6,586 nucleotides of DNA from CAZQFS01 sp964592755. Its GTDB lineage: Bacteria > Hydrothermota > Tepidihabitantia > Tepidihabitantales > Tepidihabitantaceae. Every line of letters starts with the position of its first letter. Positions within the stretch are counted from its first letter, which is position 1. The notes under the pieces are model-generated. The model did no database searches. It was given only the letters and a program-made list of their open reading frames with translations, and was not told the origin of the DNA. The position numbers and the translations under genes were made by a program. This document shows positions 1-5,322 of the stretch, one piece after another. The stretch covers positions 1 to 6,586 of the forward strand of contig CAZQFS010000143.1 of NCBI GenBank assembly GCA_964592755.1, given 5' to 3'.

Positions 1-128
1 CCGGCCGCTATGCCACGGTCTGGGACGGCACTGACACCAAAGACCGGCAGGTTGCCACCGGCATCTACTTTGCAAGGCTCAGGGCGGACGAGCGGCAATT
101 GACGCGAAAGGTCGTGCTCCAGCGCTGA
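1..128 (+). CDS. C-terminal end of a secreted protein with FlgD/Por-like sorting domain (5' partial)
   Basis: The open frame enters from the left edge (first whole codon at base 3) and ends at TGA 126-128, giving 41 visible residues. They contain the signature GRYATVWDG, then GIYFARLRA and the basic end KVVLQR. This is the last part of a FlgD-like Ig or type-A sorting-like beta-domain, which closes many exported proteins in candidate-phylum and FCB bacteria. It resembles the end of the protein at 1814-3589 (GRYSAVWDG, GVYLYRYTL, KLTLTR), so two genes in this window carry the same tail. In Bacteroidetes such tails direct secretion by the type IX system; whether that holds here is inference. 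The catalytic or binding part of the protein lies outside the window, so its job cannot be named. A hairpin terminator follows 22 bases after the stop. Confidence 0.8.
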   Translation, partial: GRYATVWDGTDTKDRQVATGIYFARLRADERQLTRKVVLQR

Positions 129-150
129 GCTGCCCCGGCGCGGTCAAACG

Positions 151-179
151 GCGGCTCGCGGTTGTGCGGGCCGCTTTGT
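151..179 (+). terminator. Intrinsic terminator after the left-edge gene
   Basis: GCGGCTCGC (151-159) pairs with GCGGGCCGC (166-174) over nine positions, one of them a G-T wobble, around the six-base loop GGTTGT. TTTGT (175-179) follows. It lies 22 bases after the stop of the secreted-protein gene on the same strand. The stem is strong and the T-run short, so termination is likely but may be incomplete. Confidence 0.6.
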
Positions 180-524
180 CATGCGCAGCGGTCGCCCTGA
201 TGGGCAACGACGGCCGGCGCGGCTTGAGCAGGCCGGGAAGCTCAGGCCGGCGCCGAGATGGAAGCAACGAGCAGAGCGCGGAGGAGAGCGTAGCGCCGGG
301 CACAGGATGCGACGAGGACAGAAGCGCCGGTCGTCGGGCAGGGGCTCGCGCCTGCGCCGGCCGCGAGTACGGCCCGGGTCGGCTGCGCTTTCAAGTGGGC
401 GGCCAGAGCCGGGACCAGTTGCGCGTCCCGAGCCGCAACTGAGACCGTCCCCCTCGCCATCCAGAGGACGATATGGCCATGTAACTCCTTGTTTTTCGTG
501 CCTTAGGGGATTGTGGGGGATGGT

Positions 525-548
525 CCTTGGCTTCGAATCCAGTCAAGG
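525..548. repeat. Orphan hairpin, 8-bp stem
   Basis: CCTTGGCT (525-532) pairs with AGTCAAGG (541-548) over eight positions with one G-T wobble, leaving the loop TCGAATCC. Neither strand has a T-run after the stem, so it is not an ordinary terminator. The loop resembles a tRNA T-loop (TTCGAATCC), but the acceptor, D and anticodon arms are not found around it. Function unknown. Confidence 0.4.
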
Positions 549-743
549 TCACGATGGGTGTGGACTGAATCGCAGGAGTACGCCAGCGGCGTTAGGCTGA
601 CGACTCCGCCCGCAGGTCAGAGAACTCGAAGTCCGAATCAAACGGGAACCCGGATTACAACCTCCGCATGTGGGTTGGCGGCAGTCGGCTAACGGGTGAC
701 AGCGGATGGCGGTCAGCGGGTGGCGTTCTCGGGCTGTTTTCCC

Positions 744-766
744 GGCCCCCCGGCTGCCGGGAGGCC
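744..766. repeat. Orphan GC-only hairpin, 9 bp with one mismatch
   Basis: GGCC (744-747) pairs with GGCC (763-766), and CCCGG (749-753) with CCGGG (757-761). A C-A mismatch separates the two helices, and the loop is CTG. The four T residues lie before the stem on the + strand (737-740) and become As after it on the - strand, so it does not read as an intrinsic terminator either way. It sits just left of the 12-nt periodic region. Confidence 0.4.
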
Positions 767-777
767 GTTCCCTACAC

Positions 778-1017
778 GGTATTGGGCTACGCCTTCAGCC
801 GGGTTGTCCGCCTGGCTTTGGCGCGGGTCTTGCGTCGGGCTTTGAGCCGAGAAACGCCGAGAGCGGCTTGTTGAGTGGTAGCCTCGGCAGTATCCTGAGC
901 AGTTGCTTAAACTGTTGGCTGGACAGTTACTTAGACCATTGCGTGTCTTGTCGAGCAGGTTCTCGTGCTGCTCTTTGTCGCGGCGTTGCTCGTGGCTTTG
1001 GCTTCGGTTTCTGTTGT
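778..1017. repeat. Degenerate 12-nt periodic tract, about 20 units
   Basis: Cut into 12-base units from 778, the + strand gives units such as GGCTTTGGCGCG (814), GGTCTTGCGTCG (826), GGCTTTGAGCCG (838), AGCAGTTGCTTA (898), GACAGTTACTTA (922) and GGCTTTGGCTTC (994). By hand count over 20 units, position 2 is G in 15, position 3 is a pyrimidine in 19, position 6 is T in 17 and position 11 is a pyrimidine in 16; the other columns look near random. This suggests an old, diverged tandem repeat. The phase was chosen by eye, which inflates the pattern. Read in frame on +, units become (G/S)-x-x-(L/x) tetrapeptides, but no convincing gene start covers them. Confidence 0.35.
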
Positions 1018-1051
1018 ACCAGTGTCAGCACGGTTTGCAGTGCGCTGTAGC

Positions 1052-1729
1052 TCAGGGCCCGATGTCCGCTGGAGCCTTGTTCTCTGGCGTCGGCAGGCCC
1101 TTGGGTTCCTTGTACTCGAAGTGGAAAGGCAAGGGAAACCAGACCCTGACCGGTGCGTCGTAGTGCTGAGCCGGCGTGAAGCTGCCCTTGAGCGCAGCTT
1201 CGCAGGCAGCAGAGTCGGCCGCGTCGTAGCCTGACGACTTCGTGACCCGCGCGGCCAGAACCGAGCCGTCGAAGTCGACCAGCGCCTCAACCTCGACGTC
1301 GCCGAAGAAAGTGTACCTTACCAGTTCAATCGGGTACTCGGCCTGGGTGACCTTGACCGGTTTGGGGGGCTGCTGAACCTTGTAGAAACCAACCGTGTTG
1401 TCGAAGTCACCGAGCAGCGGTATGACCGAGAGATTCCAGTAACGAAGCATGCGCGGGGTGTTGAACAGCACACGGACCGAGTCGCCCTTGTGCAGTGTCG
1501 TGCCTGAGTCCGGCTCCTGGCCGACAACGTAGAACTCCGCCGCGGTCGAAGTGTCGCCACTCACCTGAGAGAACACCGCCCGCAGGCCGAGCCGGCGCAG
1601 TGCTCGATGCGCCTGGTATACAGTCAAGCCGGTCAGACGCGGCACTGCCGCATTCGAATCGGGCAGTTGCCCCAGAGCGGGCCCAATCAAGACCGAGGCG
1701 AAAAGCGGGACGGCCGCAGTACGCAGCAC
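1052..1729 (-). CDS. Exported protein with PASTA domain and TonB C-terminal domain
   Basis: This 225-residue protein starts at GTG (1727-1729). Residues 1-20 form a hydrophobic signal peptide or anchor (core AAVPLFASVLIG, possible cleavage after ALG). Residues about 28-90 read as one PASTA domain (VPxLxGLTVYQAxxxLxxLGL ... VxxQEPDSGTTLHKGDSVRV). PASTA domains usually bind peptidoglycan fragments in Ser/Thr kinases and penicillin-binding proteins. A Pro-rich linker (PPKPVKV, about 121-127) leads to a TonB_C domain at about 129-205: EYPIELVR, GDVEVEALVDFDGSV, KSSGYDAADSAACEAAL, FTPAQHYDAPVRVWFPLPFHF. TonB_C domains contact outer-membrane receptors or act as periplasmic protein modules. The classical TonB layout, an N-terminal membrane helix coupled to ExbB/ExbD with a long Pro/Lys spacer, is absent, and no exbBD gene is nearby. 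A bridge between cell wall and envelope proteins is plausible but inferred. GGAG lies 11 bases before GTG; no ATG or better start exists between the upstream in-frame stop and residue 1. No clear terminator follows. Confidence 0.85.
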   Translation of the reverse strand: MLRTAAVPLFASVLIGPALGQLPDSNAAVPRLTGLTVYQAHRALRRLGLRAVFSQVSGDTSTAAEFYVVGQEPDSGTTLHKGDSVRVLFNTPRMLRYWNLSVIPLLGDFDNTVGFYKVQQPPKPVKVTQAEYPIELVRYTFFGDVEVEALVDFDGSVLAARVTKSSGYDAADSAACEAALKGSFTPAQHYDAPVRVWFPLPFHFEYKEPKGLPTPENKAPADIGP

Positions 1730-1734
1730 GAACC

Positions 1735-1763
1735 AGACTACTCCGGCACGGCAGCCATGTCAA
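1735..1763 (-). promoter_or_regulatory. Probable sigma70-type promoter of the PASTA-TonB gene
   Basis: On the - strand TTGACA (1763-1758) is a perfect -35 box, followed by a 17-base spacer and TAGTCT (1740-1735), a weak -10 matching three of six consensus bases. The predicted start of transcription falls at about 1728-1729, on the GTG start codon itself. If the promoter is real, its transcript would be nearly leaderless and would lose the GGAG ribosome binding site. Confidence 0.4.
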
Positions 1764-1796
1764 GCTGAAGAGGGCGCCCGGTTGGCCGGGCGCCCT
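1759..1796 (-). terminator. Perfect 11-bp hairpin terminator after the Asp-box gene
   Basis: AGGGCGCCCGG (1771-1781) and CCGGGCGCCCT (1786-1796) are exact inverted repeats around TTGG. On the - strand the hairpin starts 17 bases after the stop codon of the 591-residue protein and is followed by CTTCAGCTTGAC, a broken T-run. The stem is very stable, so termination is likely, but the poor T-tract may let some transcripts run on into the PASTA-TonB gene. Confidence 0.65.
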
Positions 1797-1813
1797 CAAG
1801 GATTGGCTCCGGT

Positions 1814-3589
1814 TCAGCGGGTAAGGGTCAGTTTGCCGGTAACGCGCTTGGTGTCGAGCGTGTACCGGTAGAGATAGACTCCGGCTGGAACCTGGCTGCC
1901 GTTATCCGCCCTGCCGTCCCAGACCGCGCTGTAGCGGCCCGGTTCGCAGTTGCGACTGACCAGAGTCCGTACCGGTCGGCCCGCCGCGTCAAAGACCCCC
2001 AGACTCGCCTTGCCGCGCCAGGGGACCGTATACGCAAGACGAGTTGTCCGGTCGAACGGATTCGGGTTAGCCCGTGCCGTCACCTGCCTGGGCAGTGGGT
2101 CCTTGCGACCGGCAACGCCGCCGGTGATGTACGGATTCTGCCACTTCTGCACGAGAATCGGGTTCGGCGTAGCCGGGCCTTCGTTGTACAGGAAGAACCC
2201 GGTCGCGTAGTCGCAGAGGTATGACACCATCACCGTGTCGGTAATCCGGTCGAGAATGCACGGGAACCGGTAAGTATTCGTATCGGTGTCGGTAATCTTC
2301 TCGGCCGGGGCCCAGGTCTGGCCATTGTCCGACGAGTGCGAGTACCAGATTTCCGCACGCAGTCTTGGGACCGGGAGTGGCGTGTGATTCACGCAGTCGA
2401 ACTCCTCCCAGGCAACGAACAGGTTGCCCATCGTGTCCTGGCCGAGCGATGGCCGGCACGCCTGAATCGCGTTGTACCCGATGGGCGCGGCAATCGTCTC
2501 CGGCTCTGGTGTGCGATGAATCAGGTCCCATGTATTTGGGTTCGCCTCACACCAGTGCCAAAGCTCGGCCGGCAGCCAGTAGTTGGTGTCGTTGACAACC
2601 GGCTCAATCGCGGCTGCAATGTGCAACTGATTGTCGCGGTCGTAGATGGGATAGAGCGAAGTGATGTGGAACGAAGGCAACGTCTCCGAGCCGGGGGTGA
2701 ATGTCGGCGGCAACGGCAGTTCGGTTGAGACATCCCAGTTGTCGCCACCGTCGGTCGAAATCCGATAGTAGCCCGGCTTCACACCGTAGCCGTCCGGCGA
2801 GTTCACCCAGGTGATGCAGACATCGGCCTGGCCCGGGACCTGGGAGACCGCAATGTTATGGTCCGGGAAGAGCGGCTCTGGTGCCTGACCCGGGACACTC
2901 ACCTCCGGGTCCCAGTTACACCATGAGGTCGCGCGGCTCCAGAACAGGTTGTCCTGGCTGGTGTAGTCGATCATTGCCAACTGGTAGTAGCCGTTGGAAC
3001 CAACCCGAACCGCAGCCCACGCGTTGTCGTCGATTGTCGGTTCGCCCGGGCAGTACTCGAAGATACCGGCCCCGGCCGCCACGTCGCGGGCAACAACGGG
3101 CGCGAGCGAGCCGGTTGCATGGTGCGCTGATACGACGGCAACTCCGGTGTTCGGGTCGGCATCAAGATTGCCGAATCCGGTCCGGTCCGAGAAGACGCCC
3201 ACGCCGGACTGCATGTAGTCCGGGTCAATCCAGTTCCAGGCCCGGGTGCTGTAGTCGTAGAAGTTGTAGCGCATGTTCCGGTCAGGGAAAGATGTCCCCT
3301 GGGTCTCAACCGAGTGCATCCACACGACGTGGACGCCAGCACCGGGCGCGTTGCTGATGAGCTTCAACGCCGGGCCGTTCGCTTGCCAGTCATATGTTGT
3401 CCCACCGACGGTATCAACAACGCCGAGTGTGAATCGGCCAGACTGACCCGGACCAGACCGACCGGTCGCGGGCCGAACCGGTGGTCCGGTCTGAACCGGT
3501 CCTTCGGCCGGAACTACGGTTTTCGGCACCGGACTGAATGCCAGCAGCAAGGCGGGCACGAGCAGCCCGAGACACACGAGTGTACGCAT
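1814..3589 (-). CDS. Secreted Asp-box (BNR/sialidase-fold) protein with FlgD-like C-terminal domain
   Basis: This is a 591-residue exported protein. Residues 1-20 are a clear signal peptide (MRTLVCLGLLVPALLLAFSP). A Pro/Gly-rich low-complexity stretch follows (about 21-52). The body (about 55-480) is rich in Trp, Tyr, Asn and Asp in the manner of a beta-propeller and holds two canonical Asp-box motifs S-x-D-x-G-x-x-W, at 278-285 (STDGGDNW) and 419-426 (SSDNGQTW). Asp boxes mark sialidase-like and other beta-propeller proteins. I see no sound set of sialidase catalytic residues, so an enzyme call is not justified; it may bind glycans or act as a structural surface protein. Residues about 503-591 are a FlgD/Por-like domain (ANPNPFDRTTRLAY, LGVFDAAGRPVRTL, GRYSAVWDG, GVYLYRYTL, KLTLTR), as in the partial gene at the left edge. 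ATG is preceded by AGGAGG (3596-3601) six bases away, a strong ribosome site that settles the start. A promoter and a 5' hairpin lie just upstream, and a perfect hairpin follows the stop. Confidence 0.9.
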   Translation of the reverse strand: MRTLVCLGLLVPALLLAFSPVPKTVVPAEGPVQTGPPVRPATGRSGPGQSGRFTLGVVDTVGGTTYDWQANGPALKLISNAPGAGVHVVWMHSVETQGTSFPDRNMRYNFYDYSTRAWNWIDPDYMQSGVGVFSDRTGFGNLDADPNTGVAVVSAHHATGSLAPVVARDVAAGAGIFEYCPGEPTIDDNAWAAVRVGSNGYYQLAMIDYTSQDNLFWSRATSWCNWDPEVSVPGQAPEPLFPDHNIAVSQVPGQADVCITWVNSPDGYGVKPGYYRISTDGGDNWDVSTELPLPPTFTPGSETLPSFHITSLYPIYDRDNQLHIAAAIEPVVNDTNYWLPAELWHWCEANPNTWDLIHRTPEPETIAAPIGYNAIQACRPSLGQDTMGNLFVAWEEFDCVNHTPLPVPRLRAEIWYSHSSDNGQTWAPAEKITDTDTNTYRFPCILDRITDTVMVSYLCDYATGFFLYNEGPATPNPILVQKWQNPYITGGVAGRKDPLPRQVTARANPNPFDRTTRLAYTVPWRGKASLGVFDAAGRPVRTLVSRNCEPGRYSAVWDGRADNGSQVPAGVYLYRYTLDTKRVTGKLTLTR

Positions 3590-3626
3590 CTGCTTCCTCC
3601 TGGGTTTGGCTTAGCGTGTCTTACCT

Positions 3627-3644
3627 GGCAGGTCCTTTCCTGCC
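3627..3644 (-). promoter_or_regulatory. Stem-loop at the predicted 5' end of the Asp-box mRNA
   Basis: GGCAGG (3627-3632) and CCTGCC (3639-3644) are inverted repeats around TCCTTT. The predicted start of transcription, about seven bases after the -10 box, is near 3645, so the mRNA would begin almost directly with this hairpin. Hairpins at the very 5' end can protect mRNAs from decay; that role here is inference. It leaves the AGGAGG ribosome site free. Confidence 0.35.
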
Positions 3645-3651
3645 TTGAGTA

Positions 3652-3679
3652 ATAGTAGCCGGCAAACTGCGCAGGTCAA
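3652..3679 (-). promoter_or_regulatory. Promoter of the Asp-box gene
   Basis: On the - strand TTGACC (3679-3674, five of six consensus bases) is followed by 16 bases and TACTAT (3657-3652, four of six). It points at the gene starting at 3589 and predicts a leader of about 55 bases. The same form appears on the opposite strand for the aldehyde dehydrogenase. Confidence 0.5.
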
Positions 3680-3776
3680 TGCTGTCGGCCGGGCCGCCAT
3701 CGTCGTTATACCCACGACCCACGCGCCGTGCGCAGGTTCTCAGGCTCGGTGGCAAACCCGGCACCACACGTTCCGC

Positions 3777-3804
3777 TTGACCCGAAGCAAGGAGCGCCTA
3801 GGAT
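3777..3804 (+). promoter_or_regulatory. Promoter of the aldehyde dehydrogenase gene
   Basis: TTGACC (3777-3782) is followed by 16 bases and TAGGAT (3799-3804, four of six consensus bases). Transcription would start near 3811, only about 18 bases before GTG and just before the AGGAG ribosome site at 3817-3821. The leader is therefore very short, with no room for a riboswitch. Confidence 0.5.
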
Positions 3805-3828
3805 TAGCACCAGAACAGGAGATTCACC

Positions 3829-5322
3829 GTGGCAAAAACCTACAAGAACTTCATCAACGGCAAGTTTGTGTCGGCTTCGTCCGGCAAGACCTACGAGAAC
3901 CGCAACCCGGCCGATACCGACGACCTTATCGGCGTCTTCCCCGCCTCTGTTGCCGAGGACGTGGACGCGGCCGTGGCCGCGGCCCGCAAGGCATACCCGA
4001 AGTGGCGGGCAGTGCCTGCTCCGCAGCGGGGCGAAATCATGCGCCGCGCCACCGAGATTCTCATCAGACGCAAGGAGGCATGCGCCAGGCTCATGACCCG
4101 CGAGATGGGCAAGGTGCTCAAGGAAACGCGGGGCGACGTACAAGAGGCGATTGACACCGGGCTCTACGCCGCCGGCGAGAGCCGCCGACTATGGGGCACG
4201 GTCGTGCCCTCCGAGCTGCCCAATAAGATAGCCTACGTCACGCGCCAGCCGATGGGCGTCTGGGCCATGATCTGTCCGTGGAACTTCCCCATGGCAATAC
4301 CGTCCTGGAAGCTCTTCCCCGCACTGGTCTGCGGCAACACGGCGGTCATCAAACCAGCAACGCTGACTCCGGCATCGGTGCACGAATTCGTCTCTGCCTT
4401 GGTCGAGGCCGGCCTCCCCGACGGCGTGGTCAACGTCGTGTACGGTCCGGGCGCAACGGTGGGCGAGGCTATGCTCAACCACCCCGACGTCTGCGGCGTA
4501 TCGTTCACCGGCTCATCCGATGTCGGCCGGCGCATTGCCGAAGCAACAGGCCGTAATCTGAAGCGCTGCTCCCTGGAACTGGGCGGAAAGAACGCGCAGG
4601 TCGTCCTCGACGACGCCGACCTCGACCTTGCCCTTGACGGCGTGCTCTGGGGGGCGTTCGGCACGACCGGCCAGCGCTGCACCGCGACCTCACGGCTGAT
4701 CGTCCAGCAGGGCGTCTGCAAGAAGCTGACCGACATGCTCGTGGCCCGAACCCGGAAACTGCGCGTGGGCAATGGCCTTGACGAGAAAGTCGAGATGGGC
4801 CCATGCGTATCAGAGGCGCAGCGCCAGACCGTACACGGATACGTCGAAACCGGCCGGCGTGAAGGCGCGCGCCTACTCACCGGCGGCGAGCCATACAAAG
4901 GTGGCGGGCACGCCAGGGGTTTCTTCTACAAACCGACCGTGTTCGGCGATGTGAACCCAGGTATGCGCATTGCGCGCGAAGAAATCTTCGGCCCGGTGCT
5001 TTCGGTCATCAGGGTCCGGGACTTCGACGAGGCGATCAGAGTGATGAACAGCACGCCCTATGGCCTTTCCTCGTCCATCTACACGCGCAACGTCAACCTG
5101 GCGATGAAAGCCGTCGAGCTGATTGAGGCAGGCATCACCTATGTGAACGCACCGACCATCGGCGCGGAGTGCCACCTGCCGTTCGGTGGAGTCAAGGATA
5201 CCGGCAACGGCCACCGCGAGGGCGGCTGGACTGCGTACGACATCTTCTCCGAGCCGAAAACTGTCTATGTGGACTACTCCGGCGCTCTGCAGAAGGCACA
5301 GATAGACAACGCCGAGTACTAG
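3829..5322 (+). CDS. NAD(P)-dependent aldehyde dehydrogenase
   Basis: This 497-residue protein has the normal length of the ALDH superfamily and oxidises an aldehyde to a carboxylate in the cytoplasm. Landmarks appear in order: PWNFP (150-154), the cofactor-binding Lys in VIKPA (K175), FTGSSDVG (226-233), the general base in LELGGKN (E250), the catalytic nucleophile in GQRCTA (C284, the usual 34 residues after the Glu), EEIFGP (384-389) and PFGGVKDTGNGHREGG (451-466). All key residues are present. The C-terminal form GNGHREGG ... DIFSEPKTVYVDYSG resembles the semialdehyde-dehydrogenase-like ALDHs of thermophiles and environmental bacteria (subgroup near alpha-ketoglutarate semialdehyde and ALDH7-type enzymes), but substrate cannot be assigned. 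The start is GTG, seven bases after AGGAG (3817-3821). It stands alone on its strand, divergent from the Asp-box gene. Its TAG stop overlaps the stop of the transposase on the other strand within CTAG (5319-5322). Confidence 0.95.
   Translation: MAKTYKNFINGKFVSASSGKTYENRNPADTDDLIGVFPASVAEDVDAAVAAARKAYPKWRAVPAPQRGEIMRRATEILIRRKEACARLMTREMGKVLKETRGDVQEAIDTGLYAAGESRRLWGTVVPSELPNKIAYVTRQPMGVWAMICPWNFPMAIPSWKLFPALVCGNTAVIKPATLTPASVHEFVSALVEAGLPDGVVNVVYGPGATVGEAMLNHPDVCGVSFTGSSDVGRRIAEATGRNLKRCSLELGGKNAQVVLDDADLDLALDGVLWGAFGTTGQRCTATSRLIVQQGVCKKLTDMLVARTRKLRVGNGLDEKVEMGPCVSEAQRQTVHGYVETGRREGARLLTGGEPYKGGGHARGFFYKPTVFGDVNPGMRIAREEIFGPVLSVIRVRDFDEAIRVMNSTPYGLSSSIYTRNVNLAMKAVELIEAGITYVNAPTIGAECHLPFGGVKDTGNGHREGGWTAYDIFSEPKTVYVDYSGALQKAQIDNAEY

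Larger units (their letters stand above)
180..1051. other. Long region without a supportable gene
   Basis: About 870 bases lie between the terminator of the left-edge gene and the 3' end of the PASTA-TonB gene. Open frames exist on both strands, as expected in GC-rich DNA. Their products are Arg/Pro/Gly- or Ser/Arg-rich, match no family I recognise, overlap each other and lack clear ribosome binding sites. I see no tRNA, rRNA or CRISPR pattern. From about 780 to 1050 the + strand becomes rich in G and T (repeated GGCTTTGG, GGTCTTG), unlike the part before it. What can be described are two stable hairpins (525-548 and 744-766) and a degenerate 12-nt periodicity (778-1017), listed separately. 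A decayed gene or an untranslated RNA is possible but not shown. Confidence 0.5.

Noticed and set aside
525..548. tRNA, suggested by TTCGAATCC
   Set aside because: The stem around this loop is not a proper T-arm, and no anticodon or acceptor arms can be built from the flanks.
181..600. Open frame of 139 codons on the + strand, and smaller opposite-strand frames (79-303, 242-460)
   Set aside because: Their products are Arg/Gly/Pro- or Ala-rich with no domains, they overlap one another and the terminator of the first gene, and no ribosome site precedes them.
717..1035. Open frame of about 100 codons on the - strand rich in Q, N, S and R
   Set aside because: No ATG, GTG or TTG start codon is found in it, so it is most likely chance openness in GC-rich DNA.
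706..1050. Open frame of 114 codons on the + strand with G/S/L/C-rich product
   Set aside because: It follows the 12-nt periodic DNA, has no clear ribosome binding site, matches no family I know and overlaps other equally open frames. I treat the periodicity as DNA structure, not as proof of a protein.
1010..1051. Terminator after the PASTA-TonB gene
   Set aside because: The CAGCGCAC/GTGCTG pairing downstream of the stop is short and bulged, and no T-run follows.
1814..3589. Calling the Asp-box protein an active sialidase
   Set aside because: Only two Asp boxes are clear. A YRFP at residues 440-443 resembles the sialidase (F/Y)RIP motif but lies after the Asp boxes instead of before them, and no Tyr/Glu/Arg catalytic set is evident.
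3590..3828. Riboswitch or operator between the divergent genes
   Set aside because: Apart from the two promoters and one small hairpin I find no clear palindromic operator, and the dehydrogenase leader of about 18 bases is too short for a riboswitch.
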